DNA of 35,694 bases from a virus. Shown here piece after piece: positions 14,262-22,559 of this stretch; positions within the stretch are counted from its first letter, which is position 1, and every line of letters starts with the position of its first letter. The notes below the pieces were generated by a model, which saw nothing but the letters and a program-made list of their open reading frames with translations, did not search any database and had not been told where the DNA came from. The position numbers were made by a program, and so were the translations under genes. Location of the stretch: positions 1 to 35,694 of the IMG/VR virus record IMGVR_UViG_3300048589_001332; one strand, written 5' to 3'.

Positions 14262-14825
14262 TTGAAAACTATAAAATCACTTTCGAGAGAAGCCAACGAG
14301 CTTCGGGCAAAATTCCAACAAACCATTGTTAAGGAACACATAAAAAGGGAAAAAGGTATCGGTGGCTACAAAGGCCAAATCTACTTTTTACTTCCAAAAT
14401 TTGATCAGAGGAATCCTTTATACAAAGGGGTCCCAAAATCTGTTTATTGTGAATTGCATGAGTATCTTTTCACAGTCCAGAGCCAGAAGAGGTTTTCTCA
14501 ATACCGCTTTTTTAACCAATTGGACATCGTTAAGAGCTTCATTGCGAGAGACATCACTCCTTGTTACTCCAGAGTTTGGCACAGTGGAGTATCTGCATGG
14601 TCAACGGGAGGAACATCTGATACCGCTCGTAAACACTTCGCCGCTCAGGCTGCAGTGTTATATGACGGAGTTGAAAAATATGGCTTTACTTATTACCCAA
14701 ACGATTACAACTTCGGCAGCCATCTTTACCAGCAGTTGAAGAATGCTGATCCGTTATTGGTTAGTATTTATACCCGTATTTTGGAAAGGAAAATGGCTGA
14801 AATATCGGTTACACATGAGAACTAA
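14262..14825 (+). CDS. Unknown protein, first gene of helicase/IbrAB operon
   Basis: Not recognised; 187 residues. The start is a TTG at 14262, about 50 nt after the -7 box; no in-frame ATG is available near the start, so the exact start is uncertain. The chain is basic at the N-terminus (SLSREANELRAKFQQTIVKE) and has aromatic-rich segments (YCELHEYLFTVQSQ, KYGFTYYPNDYNFGSHLYQ). No membrane segment. It overlaps the next gene by 11 nt. The operon position suggests it works with the helicase and IbrA/IbrB-like proteins. Confidence 0.65.
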   Translation: MKTIKSLSREANELRAKFQQTIVKEHIKREKGIGGYKGQIYFLLPKFDQRNPLYKGVPKSVYCELHEYLFTVQSQKRFSQYRFFNQLDIVKSFIARDITPCYSRVWHSGVSAWSTGGTSDTARKHFAAQAAVLYDGVEKYGFTYYPNDYNFGSHLYQQLKNADPLLVSIYTRILERKMAEISVTHEN

Positions 14826-15138
14826 ATGCTACTCCGTACGCCTTGAAAGCCTGGTCAGTGTATCTGACCGGGCTTATAAAGCCAGGACCTTTGATGGCTC
14901 AGAGGATATAATCCCAAAAAGCCTGGTATTTGGTTATGATTATGAGGTGCAGAAATCAGATGCTTACTGGATTGCAGCCTGGATACTTGAGAAAAAAGAC
15001 CTGCAATACAGCACAAAAAAAGAAGCCTGGTTTGATAGTGACACCAGAGAAATGTTGCCTAGTTATAAAGTTGAACATCATATTCCGGAACGCAAAGAGC
15101 CTGTAAAATCCAACATCCATGCAGACCTTACTAAGTGA
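14815..15138 (+). CDS. Unknown protein, 107 aa
   Basis: The ATG at 14815 is chosen; the frame is open to 14743, but that stretch overlaps the previous gene and encodes an odd Trp/aromatic-rich string. The product (YKARTFDGSEDIIPKSLVFG, DAYWIAAWILEKKDLQYS) is not recognised; its compact alpha/beta pattern could be a small adaptor of the helicase that follows. The end overlaps the helicase start by 20 nt. Confidence 0.65.
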   Translation: MRTKCYSVRLESLVSVSDRAYKARTFDGSEDIIPKSLVFGYDYEVQKSDAYWIAAWILEKKDLQYSTKKEAWFDSDTREMLPSYKVEHHIPERKEPVKSNIHADLTK

Positions 15139-16339
15139 CCAAAATGAGGCTAAAACAAAACTGCTTCCATTTAAGGTAGGGGCTTTGTTTATGGAGCCAG
15201 GAACCGGCAAAACCCGGGTGGCAGTTGAGCTTGTGAACGCTGTTCAGGACATTGACCTGGTTGTATGGATAGGGCCTTATCGCACAATTCACACTGCCGA
15301 CGACATTCCGACAGTGATGGATGAAATCGGGAAGTGGGGAGGATTTAACGCCGAGGCAATTTATTACGGCATTGAAAGTATTCAAAGCTCAGATAGACTA
15401 TATCTTGAGCTTCGTAGTAAAATGCAGGCTTCAAAATCGAGTTTTATTGTGGTTGATGAAAGCCTGAAAATTAAAAACAGCGAGGCAAAGCGGACGAAAC
15501 GTTTGCATGATCTGGGACAATTATCAACCTATAAGTTGATTCTGAATGGTACCCCGATTACCCGTAACCTGCTAGATATGTGGAGTCAGATGAATTTCCT
15601 TTCACCGCTAATCCTGAATATGGGCCTGGCTGAATTTAAAAACACGTTTTGTGAGTATACCACGCTGACAAAGCGATTCGGGGGGCATAAACTGTACACT
15701 AAGGAATTTATTACCGGATACGAGAATATTGATTACCTGTACAGCCTGATCAGGCATTATGTTTACGAATGCGATCTGAGCCTGCAGATAAAGCAGTATT
15801 ATACTGAGCTTAATTATCAGATGGATGAAGTATCCATGGCAGAATATAATTATCTGAAGGAAAAGTATCTTGATAATGAGATGCTGGTGTGGAAAAACAA
15901 CAATATTTTCCTTGAAATGACACAAAAAATGCAGCATGCATATTGCTGCACTCAGGAAAAATTTGAGGTGCTAAAGAATTTGTTTAAGACTATTCAGGAA
16001 GATAGAACAATCATTTTTTGTAAATACATAGCAAGCCAGAAAGCTTGCCGTAAATATTTTCCGAAGGCCACTGTTTTGAGCTATCAAAAAGAATCGCTTG
16101 GCTTGAATTTACAATACTTAAACAATACTGTTTATTTTGATAAAATATGGGACCTGGCACTTCGCCTTCAGAGCGGGCGCAGAACCTTTCGAACTGGTCA
16201 GGAATATGACTGCAGGTATTATGACCTTACCGGCAACGTTGGACTTGAATCGCTCATTGACCGGAATATTCACAAGAAAATAGGAATCACCGAGTACTTT
16301 AAAAAAGTCAGTAAAGAACAATTAATTGCTGAGTTATGA
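15119..16339 (+). CDS. SNF2-type superfamily 2 helicase/ATPase
   Basis: A 406-residue compact SF2 ATPase. Motif I (Walker A) is EPGTGKT at residues 26-32, motif II is VVDESLKIKNSEAKRTK with Asp113-Glu114, motif III is LILNGTPITRN, and the C-terminal motif VI is RLQSGRRTFRTGQ, the SNF2 arrangement. Many phages carry short SNF2-like proteins of this kind in early regions. It probably moves on double-stranded DNA. The start overlaps the preceding gene, and the stop overlaps the IbrA-like gene (ATGA), so it is one translationally coupled unit. Role in replication, modification or defence is open. Confidence 0.85.
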   Translation: MQTLLSDQNEAKTKLLPFKVGALFMEPGTGKTRVAVELVNAVQDIDLVVWIGPYRTIHTADDIPTVMDEIGKWGGFNAEAIYYGIESIQSSDRLYLELRSKMQASKSSFIVVDESLKIKNSEAKRTKRLHDLGQLSTYKLILNGTPITRNLLDMWSQMNFLSPLILNMGLAEFKNTFCEYTTLTKRFGGHKLYTKEFITGYENIDYLYSLIRHYVYECDLSLQIKQYYTELNYQMDEVSMAEYNYLKEKYLDNEMLVWKNNNIFLEMTQKMQHAYCCTQEKFEVLKNLFKTIQEDRTIIFCKYIASQKACRKYFPKATVLSYQKESLGLNLQYLNNTVYFDKIWDLALRLQSGRRTFRTGQEYDCRYYDLTGNVGLESLIDRNIHKKIGITEYFKKVSKEQLIAEL

Positions 16340-17619
16340 ACGTGTACGAAGCCACAATGAAGCGCATTGCTTACCTGTTCGATGAATTTGAGCAGGTTAT
16401 AATTTCATTCTCAGGTGGGAAGGATAGCGGCGTGATGCTGAATCTGGTGCTTGATTATGCAAAACAGGCCGGGCAGCTATCGAAAGTTGGCGTTTACCAC
16501 ATGGATTATGAGGCACAGTACCAAATGACAACCGATTATGTGGTTCGTACATTTGAAAGCCTTCCGGATGAAGCTGGAAGATATTGGGTTTGCCTGCCAA
16601 TAAAAGCGCAATGCGCTACCAGCATGTTTCAGAATTTCTGGCAGCCATGGAAAAAGGAAGATAAATCCATTTGGTGCCGTGATTTGCCGGACGATTGTAT
16701 CAATGAAGATAACTTTCCTTTCTCATTTGATTATGAAGTTTCGGATTATGAGTTTAATATCCGCTTTGCAAAATCAATATCAGCGAAGAAAAAAACCTGT
16801 TTTTTGATTGGCATTCGCACCCAGGAGAGCCTGCACCGGTATAAAGCTGTAAATAAGTTCAGCGATAAGAATGAATACAAGTCGAAAAACTACACTACGG
16901 TACTCACATACAATTGCATTAACGCCTATCCGATTTATGACTGGCTGGTTGACGATGTGTGGATTGCCAATTACCGGTTTAAATTTGATTACAACCGGCT
17001 TTATGACCTGATGTACAGGGCCGGTTTAAAGCCAGGCCAGATGCGTGTGGCCAGCCCGTTTAATGATTGCGCTACGGAGAGCCTTAAACTTTACAAAGTG
17101 ATAGATGCCAACAACTGGGGTAAGCTGATAGGCAGGGTAAACGGGGTAAACTTTTCAGGGCTTTACGGAGGCACTACAGCCATGGGGTGGAATACCATTA
17201 AAAAGCCCGCTCACTTTACCTGGAAGCAATATATGTACTTTTTGCTTGATACACTTCCTGAAGATACCAGGGAGAACTATCTTCGAAAGTTAAAGGTATC
17301 TTTTGCCTATTGGCTTGAGAAAGGTGGCGCTTTGCCTGTTGATGTTGCCAATGAACTGGATGGTAATAATATTGAATTTGAGGACCTGGGAGCTCCGGAG
17401 AATAACCGGAATTATACAAGCGACTACCGGGTGATAAAGTTCAAGGAGTATCTTGATGAGATTGATATCCGAAACCCGAACTTACTGCCAACTTACAAAA
17501 GGATGTGCATCGCCATCATGAAGAATGATACAGCCTGCAAAACGCTCGGATTCGGCCTTACAAAGCAGGAATTGGAGCGCAGATCGAATATAATGACTAA
17601 ATATAAAGCGTTGTTATGA
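16336..17619 (+). CDS. IbrA-like PAPS reductase-family protein
   Basis: 427 residues with the PP-loop SGGKDS at 26-31 (VIISFSGGKDSGVMLNLVLDY), the hallmark of the PAPS reductase/ATP-pyrophosphatase family that adenylates a substrate. Further family segments are FLIGIRTQESLHRY and NAYPIYDWLVDDVWIAN. Length and C-terminal extension fit IbrA/DUF3440 proteins rather than cysteine biosynthesis enzymes. In E. coli, IbrA together with the ParB-like IbrB controls prophage-encoded genes. The next gene here is IbrB-like and overlaps by ATGA, reproducing that pair. The substrate and reaction are unknown; DndC of DNA phosphorothioation belongs to the same superfamily. Confidence 0.83.
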   Translation: MNVYEATMKRIAYLFDEFEQVIISFSGGKDSGVMLNLVLDYAKQAGQLSKVGVYHMDYEAQYQMTTDYVVRTFESLPDEAGRYWVCLPIKAQCATSMFQNFWQPWKKEDKSIWCRDLPDDCINEDNFPFSFDYEVSDYEFNIRFAKSISAKKKTCFLIGIRTQESLHRYKAVNKFSDKNEYKSKNYTTVLTYNCINAYPIYDWLVDDVWIANYRFKFDYNRLYDLMYRAGLKPGQMRVASPFNDCATESLKLYKVIDANNWGKLIGRVNGVNFSGLYGGTTAMGWNTIKKPAHFTWKQYMYFLLDTLPEDTRENYLRKLKVSFAYWLEKGGALPVDVANELDGNNIEFEDLGAPENNRNYTSDYRVIKFKEYLDEIDIRNPNLLPTYKRMCIAIMKNDTACKTLGFGLTKQELERRSNIMTKYKALL

Positions 17620-18236
17620 AATGTTTAATCTCAGATTGGTCGTGTGTTTACCATGCTTGTATGAGTGATGATTGTCAGAAAGAAGTTGTACTTTCACAAG
17701 GGTTTGAATTAGGGAAAAGTAATTGCAAAAAAATGAAATCACCTGTTTATAATGTTATTCCAGTGCCTGTAGAAAAGATACAGGCCAATAGTTATAACCC
17801 GAATGCCGTGGCGCCTCCTGAAATGAAGCTGCTTTATCAGTCGATCAAAGAGGATGGCTATACCATGCCGATAGTCTGCTATTACTTGTCAGATATTGAC
17901 AAATATGAGATTGTTGATGGCTTCCACCGTTTTACTGTTATGCTTAAACATCGCGACATTTATGAGCGCGAAAACGGCCTTATGCCGGTGGTTGTAATTG
18001 AAAAAGACATCAGCAACCGCATGGCCTCCACCATCAGGCATAATCGTGCCCGTGGTTCGCATGATATTGACCTGATGGTTAACATTGTTTCTGAGCTAAC
18101 TAAATCGGGCATGAGCGATGCCTGGATAATGAAACACATTGGCATGGATGCCGATGAGTTGTTAAGATTAAAACAAATATCTGGCCTTGCAGAACTTTTT
18201 AAAGACAAAGAATTTTCAAACTCACAAGAAAAATGA
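17616..18236 (+). CDS. IbrB-like ParB-family protein
   Basis: 206 residues. The ParB/sulfiredoxin-like domain starts near residue 43 (VIPVPVEKIQANSYNPNAVA), with KSI/QSIKEDGYTMPIV, the ParB box YEIVDGFHRF and a downstream HNRARGSHDID. This is the IbrB pattern. The start used overlaps the IbrA stop (ATGA); it adds a Cys-rich N-terminus (Cys3, Cys10, Cys15, Cys20, Cys37). An alternative ATG at 17733 has a better A-rich leader (AATTGCAAAAAA) and would begin just before the ParB domain. The protein presumably binds nucleotide and/or DNA and acts with the IbrA-like partner. Confidence 0.82.
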   Translation: MKCLISDWSCVYHACMSDDCQKEVVLSQGFELGKSNCKKMKSPVYNVIPVPVEKIQANSYNPNAVAPPEMKLLYQSIKEDGYTMPIVCYYLSDIDKYEIVDGFHRFTVMLKHRDIYERENGLMPVVVIEKDISNRMASTIRHNRARGSHDIDLMVNIVSELTKSGMSDAWIMKHIGMDADELLRLKQISGLAELFKDKEFSNSQEK

Positions 18237-18706
18237 AAGACGACAAATACAAGGAAGCAGCACGGATGCTGCTGGGCTTTTTGAAACAAATTGCCCGGGA
18301 AAAAGGGATAACTGAAGTTCAAATATCAGAAACATCAGGGTTTATTCGCCCAAACGTTAACCGCATGTTTAGCGGCAAGTACATGCCAACGCTGGATAAT
18401 TTTATCCGCCTTGGAGATGCTGTTGGCGTTAGGCTTGAACTTCATGGACCAGAAGACACCACTGAAGCGCAGGTGAGGAATGTTAATATTCCAAAATTCC
18501 TTTTTTCGCCGGATGTGAAAACCAGAGAATTATACATAGTTCACACGCATTACCCTGCTTGCCTGATAAAGGTAGTGCAAACCATGCCGGCGCAGTTTGA
18601 AGTATTGCAAAACTTCGACAATTCAGATGATTTTTCTGAGGTATTGACAGAAGCAAGAGAATTCTTCCGGGATCAGGCAATTCAGAATAATGAGTTGATG
18701 AATTGA
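18233..18706 (+). CDS. XRE-type regulator ending the IbrAB operon
   Basis: 157 residues. An N-terminal helix-turn-helix of the XRE/Cro type spans about residues 14-63 (IAREKGITEVQISETSGFIR, MFSGKYMPTLDNFIRLGDAV). The C-terminal half is a separate alpha/beta domain (ELYIVHTHYPACLIKVV, DDFSEVLTEAREFFRDQAI) that I do not recognise. It overlaps the IbrB-like stop by 4 nt. As last gene of an operon whose promoter contains a 22-bp palindrome, it is the likely autorepressor. An antitoxin-like role is possible. Confidence 0.75.
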   Translation: MKDDKYKEAARMLLGFLKQIAREKGITEVQISETSGFIRPNVNRMFSGKYMPTLDNFIRLGDAVGVRLELHGPEDTTEAQVRNVNIPKFLFSPDVKTRELYIVHTHYPACLIKVVQTMPAQFEVLQNFDNSDDFSEVLTEAREFFRDQAIQNNELMN

Positions 18707-18736
18707 TTTAACTCAGAAAATCAACCACTTAATTTT

Positions 18737-18774
18737 TTGTCCTTTTTAAAATTTCGGTTTTGGGTAATATTTGC
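18737..18774 (+). promoter_or_regulatory. Phage-type promoter for the exported protein gene
   Basis: TTGTCCTTT (18737-18745) and TAATATTTGC (18765-18774), standard register. The leader to the ATG at 18818 is 43 nt, the longest of the set. Confidence 0.75.
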
Positions 18775-18817
18775 GTTCATTGTTTTACAAACCAAACCCA
18801 AATCAAAAACAAACTTT

Positions 18818-19321
18818 ATGAAGCGATTCATCACCTTCCTGGCTTTGCTCCTGATCGGAGTTACCAGTATGGCTGCAGAAAAGCCTGATTACAAACAGAT
18901 CAACGCGCCGCCAGATGGCACCTGCGTTGACCTGGCAATCACCATCAGCCAACCGGCTCTGGCGGTTGACCAGGTCTATATTGTAAGCTGCGTTTCTGAC
19001 GATGCCGTTAATTTTCATTTTGTGGCTTCTGTTGAAGCATCATCTGCCGATCGTATTGCTGTAAGCGAGTTTTATCCGCCTCCTGACGTGTCAATGTATG
19101 CGATTGATCCGGCACCTGATAACTTATACAACTTGTTTAGCCATAGCAGAGATTGGTTGCTAAACCGAAGTGAACGTTTTTGTAATCTACCCGCTACTGC
19201 TAATTACTCTTATAATCTGCATAGTCAAAACCGTGCCTGGCTCATACATAGAATGGACCTTGAACGTAAAATGAACTTCCTGTATCCTGCAGTTCGCGAT
19301 TTGCCGGTTCCTTTCGCTTAG
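18818..19321 (+). CDS. Exported protein of unknown function, 167 aa
   Basis: ATG 18818 starts a clear signal peptide (MKRFITFLALLLIGVTSMAA, cleavage likely after SMA or MAA). The frame is open to 18737, but that stretch is the promoter. The mature part, about 148 residues, contains a beta-rich half (VDQVYIVSCVSDDAVNFHF) and a C-terminal half with two similar segments, YNLFSHSRDWLLNR and YNLHSQNRAWLIHR, a short internal repeat. No lipobox. It has its own phage-type promoter and terminator, so it is expressed with the virion genes. It could alter the envelope during late infection or lysogeny; function unknown. Confidence 0.75.
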   Translation: MKRFITFLALLLIGVTSMAAEKPDYKQINAPPDGTCVDLAITISQPALAVDQVYIVSCVSDDAVNFHFVASVEASSADRIAVSEFYPPPDVSMYAIDPAPDNLYNLFSHSRDWLLNRSERFCNLPATANYSYNLHSQNRAWLIHRMDLERKMNFLYPAVRDLPVPFA

Positions 19322-19356
19322 TTTTCTCTGTTTTCATGTTGTGTATTCGGGTAAAA

Positions 19357-19387
19357 ATACTCCGCTTTGCAGCGGGGTATTTTTTTT
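19357..19387 (+). terminator. Terminator whose T-run runs into the next promoter
   Basis: Stem ATACTCCGCT/AGCGGGGTAT (one G-T pair), loop TTGC, then seven T. The last T residues are the first bases of the promoter at 19386. Confidence 0.8.
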
Positions 19388-19423
19388 GTCCTTTTATTTT
19401 TTTACCTGTAAGTGCATTTTTGC
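19386..19423 (+). promoter_or_regulatory. Phage-type promoter for the portal operon
   Basis: TTGTCCTTT (19386-19394) and CATTTTTGC (19415-19423). The ATG follows after exactly 3 nt (TAC), implying a leaderless or nearly leaderless mRNA. Confidence 0.8.
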
Positions 19424-19426
19424 TAC

Positions 19427-19720
19427 ATGAGCAACAAAACAGAAACGATTCATTTGAGAGATGCCCTCAGGTTGATGGACGAAAGCCTGAAACCCGATGG
19501 CACTACTGTTCCTTTCAGCATTTCGTTTTACAGATTCAGCGACTCAAAGCCGGCGCATAATGGCTCTTTGGCCACTTATCGCAATTGTATTAAGGCTGTA
19601 TTGCATCAAAACATGAGTAAAACCATGCAACGCGGAATTAGAGTGCTGGATTCAAACGATATCAAATCTGTACACATCTGGCTCATTAAAGAATTTAACG
19701 GACAAAGAGTTAGATGGTAA
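19427..19720 (+). CDS. Small protein upstream of portal, 97 aa
   Basis: The ATG at 19427 is chosen because it lies 3 nt after the promoter's TTGC; a GTG 15 nt upstream lies inside the promoter. The product (LRDALRLMDESLKPDGTTVP, MQRGIRVLDSNDIKSVHIWL) is a small alpha/beta protein not recognised by family. Its stop shares a base with the portal ATG (TAATG), so they are coupled. Position suggests a head or packaging accessory protein. Confidence 0.65.
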   Translation: MSNKTETIHLRDALRLMDESLKPDGTTVPFSISFYRFSDSKPAHNGSLATYRNCIKAVLHQNMSKTMQRGIRVLDSNDIKSVHIWLIKEFNGQRVRW

Positions 19721-21054
19721 TGAAAACACTTGAATTAAAAGAAGGTGTAGCCGGTGTGCTTCCAAAATCGAAAGGCACCTATAAGATTGAAGGCAATAAT
19801 TCAAATCCGAAGCCTTCCGGCGTTTCTAACACCACTGTTAAAAAACTGAATAAAAGCATCCAGAATTTTGCTGAGGACACCAAAGGAACAAGTGTTAAAG
19901 ACGTTAAGATATCAGTTTGGGGTCGCGACAATCTGTTCCCCCAGCATCTTATGAGCTTATACCAGAATAATATTTTCCCAGGGCTCATGGATTTTAAGGT
20001 GGATATGCTTTACAGCCTGGGGGCTCAGATTTATGAAAAAAAGGTTGTTGGTAATCAGTTGGTTGAAATCCCCGTAATTGATTATGAGATTGAAGACTGG
20101 CTTGAAAGCTGGGATGCAAAGAATTTTATTGCCGATCAGTTTACCGACTTCGTGTGGACAGAAAACCTGTTTACACAAATAGTGGTAAACAAAACCAAGA
20201 TTCAGCCTATTCGCTCTCTTAAGCATGTCAATACAGAAGAATGCCGCCTTAGCATAATGAATAATAAAGGCATTTCGGAGAAAGTTATGATGGGCAACTG
20301 GACTGATAAAAAAGACTATGTTCCGGTTGACAGATGGGATCCGCTTAAGCCCGAAAAGCATGGTGTGTATATGATACACGCGAAAAAGAAAAGTTACGGA
20401 TTCAGGTATTATAACTACCCGGTTTATATTGGGGTAACTTACAAGTGGCTGCCGCTGGCAAATGAAATACCTACCTTCCACCTTTCGCGGCTTCAGAATT
20501 CAATAAATGCGAAGTTTCATATTAAGATACCTGTTTCTTCGCTGCAGGCACTTAAGGAACTGTACAACTGGAATAAGGAGCAAATTGACAAATGGCTGGA
20601 AGATAAGCTCACAGAAATTGACAATATGCTGGCCGGTGCCGAAAATGCCGGGAAAGTTTTTTATACTTTCAAAACAACCGATGCAAACGGCAAGGAGTTG
20701 AATGGCTGGGAGATTATTGAGCTTAAAAACTCAGAAAAGGAAATGAGCGAAGCCAACCTGAGGCTGTTTAACGAAACCAATCAGGCCATTACCAGCGCGG
20801 TACAGGTGCAGCCATCGCTGGCCTGTATACAGCTTGGAGAAAAAATGAGCTCAGGATCTGAAGTACTCAACAGCTACAATCTGCATATTAAAACCCGTAC
20901 CACCATTGCGCGCAACCTGGTGATGGACAACATTAACCGGGCTATAAGATTAAACTGGCCCAAAAAAAGGGTTTATCTTAAGATTGTTGATGCGGTACTG
21001 GTTAAACAGGAAGATAACAAATCGGGGTTACAGGAGCCTTCAAATAGCCAATGA
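19720..21054 (+). CDS. Portal protein
   Basis: 444 residues from the ATG at 19720 (another ATG 6 nt upstream is possible). Portal-type pattern: an N-terminal disordered stretch, then VWGRDNLFPQHLMSLYQNN, FKVDMLYSLGAQIY, a central region with a Trp/Tyr-rich stretch, and the C-terminal helical part with ITSAVQVQPSLACIQLGEKM. The length is at the low end of portal proteins but normal for Bacteroidetes phages. The portal forms the dodecameric vertex ring through which DNA passes. It overlaps the next gene by ATGA. It lies far from TerL, separated by the accessory island. Confident by pattern and context. Confidence 0.8.
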   Translation: MKTLELKEGVAGVLPKSKGTYKIEGNNSNPKPSGVSNTTVKKLNKSIQNFAEDTKGTSVKDVKISVWGRDNLFPQHLMSLYQNNIFPGLMDFKVDMLYSLGAQIYEKKVVGNQLVEIPVIDYEIEDWLESWDAKNFIADQFTDFVWTENLFTQIVVNKTKIQPIRSLKHVNTEECRLSIMNNKGISEKVMMGNWTDKKDYVPVDRWDPLKPEKHGVYMIHAKKKSYGFRYYNYPVYIGVTYKWLPLANEIPTFHLSRLQNSINAKFHIKIPVSSLQALKELYNWNKEQIDKWLEDKLTEIDNMLAGAENAGKVFYTFKTTDANGKELNGWEIIELKNSEKEMSEANLRLFNETNQAITSAVQVQPSLACIQLGEKMSSGSEVLNSYNLHIKTRTTIARNLVMDNINRAIRLNWPKKRVYLKIVDAVLVKQEDNKSGLQEPSNSQ

Positions 21055-22079
21055 TAATAAAAAGTATAGCAGATCTTATCACTCACGTGGGGGGTGTACT
21101 GCAAGGGAAAGATTTTGGCGACATAAAACCATCGGTTGAGTGGGCTGAAGAAGAAATGCTGATTCCGGCCATCGGGCAGGAAATGTATGATTTGCTGGAA
21201 TCCTATCTTGAGGATGGCAGTGGATCGGGTTCGGCTTCTGCTTCCGGATCGGGTTCTGGTTCCGGATCTGCAACATCGTACCAGGATGCGCTTAAACTTG
21301 CGCCCAAATGCGCGCGCGTGGTTGCTCATTTTGCTATGTTTGACTATACTACTATCAGCGATAGTAAAGTAACGGCACAGGGGCTGCAGATTGTTGAGAC
21401 GAACACTCATAAAACTGCTTATGAGTATCAGAAACGCGACCGTAAAAAATATCACGGTGAGAAAGCCGATAAAGCCCTGGACAGCCTGCTGCTATTTCTT
21501 GAGAACAATAAAACAAAATACCCCGAATGGGCGAATAATGCAGCGGTTTACACAGAAACCAGGAAACTGATTATCAATAACACTCAGCAGTTTAATGAGT
21601 GTGTTGATATTGGAGGCTCGCGGCGAACTTACATGACTTTGAGGGGATTTATAAAGGATGTGGAGCAAATGCACGTACTTCCAGCCCTGGGTGTTACAAT
21701 ATACCAGGCGCTGAAGTCGCATATACTTTCTGGCGGCAACTCGGCAAACTACAAACAACTACATGATTTACTGGTACCGGCAGTGGCGAATATGGCCATT
21801 GCCGATGCCTTGCCGTCAATTATCTTCCGTATTGCCGGCGACACCATCACTACAGCGACTTACAATCCTTTCTCTGAAAAGGAAAAAGAGCAGATTACAA
21901 AAACAGTGAACAGCATTATTGCTTCGCGTTTGCAGAAAGGAGCCAACTACCTGAAGCTTGCAGTTGACTTTGTAAAAGCCACTCCTGATCTTTTTGCCAT
22001 TTCGCCTTACGCTGCCACTACCGAAGCGGAAGGTGGTTACAATAACTCGGAAGACAAAAAACATTTTGTTGGATTTTAA
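21051..22079 (+). CDS. Head-tail connector candidate (DUF6712-like) with Gly/Ser/Ala linker
   Basis: 342 residues, directly after the portal. Two halves look homologous: residues about 5-55 (EMLIPAIGQEMYDLLESY) and 190-225 (MHVLPALGVTIYQALKSHIL), each followed by helices of similar pattern. In the first half the loop after the long helix is expanded to a run of about 20 Gly, Ser and Ala residues (residues 56-74); the second half has only a short SGGNSAN there. Similar runs end the capsid protein. The family resembles DUF6712 of Bacteroidetes phages; an adaptor/connector role is inferred from its place after the portal. Confidence 0.65.
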   Translation: MIIKSIADLITHVGGVLQGKDFGDIKPSVEWAEEEMLIPAIGQEMYDLLESYLEDGSGSGSASASGSGSGSGSATSYQDALKLAPKCARVVAHFAMFDYTTISDSKVTAQGLQIVETNTHKTAYEYQKRDRKKYHGEKADKALDSLLLFLENNKTKYPEWANNAAVYTETRKLIINNTQQFNECVDIGGSRRTYMTLRGFIKDVEQMHVLPALGVTIYQALKSHILSGGNSANYKQLHDLLVPAVANMAIADALPSIIFRIAGDTITTATYNPFSEKEKEQITKTVNSIIASRLQKGANYLKLAVDFVKATPDLFAISPYAATTEAEGGYNNSEDKKHFVGF

Positions 22080-22130
22080 AAGAAATCAGACAACACTTCT
22101 CAATCACTCACTCATCAAAACCAGGAAAAA

Positions 22131-22559
22131 ATGCGAGACCTGATTTTAACCACTGTTCCCACTGTTTTTTTAACAGTAATCACTTTTTTTCTTACGCGCC
22201 GTAAATACAAGGCAGAAGTAAAAACTCAAAACGCTCAAGCAGAAACCAGCGAGATAGAGAATACCGAAAAGGCTATTAAAATCTGGCGCGAAATGACTCA
22301 AACTTTAAAGGCTGAGTTTACTGAGCAGATAGATATTTTGAAAAAGGAAAATGAAGCAATCAGGACCGAGCTTCAAAGTGTAAAAAGCCAGCACCAAACC
22401 GTGGTACAGGAAAATCGCGATCTGCGGGAACAAATGCAGTCTCTTGAAAAGGAGCTTAAAGCCTCAAAATGTCAAATTAAAACGCTTACCGATCAAAATA
22501 AAACCCTGATCACTGAACTTAAAAAGTTTAACAAAAATTACGAGGAGCCAAAACCATGA
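22131..22559 (+). CDS. Membrane-anchored coiled-coil protein (inner spanin or holin-type candidate)
   Basis: 142 residues. Residues 5-22 (ILTTVPTVFLTVITFFLT) form one membrane segment followed by RRK; residues 40-135 form a long coiled coil. This is the shape of an inner-membrane spanin subunit or of coiled-coil lysis accessory proteins; the positive charge right after the segment leaves the topology open. It overlaps the amidase gene by ATGA, so it is part of the lysis cassette. Confidence 0.65.
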   Translation: MRDLILTTVPTVFLTVITFFLTRRKYKAEVKTQNAQAETSEIENTEKAIKIWREMTQTLKAEFTEQIDILKKENEAIRTELQSVKSQHQTVVQENRDLREQMQSLEKELKASKCQIKTLTDQNKTLITELKKFNKNYEEPKP

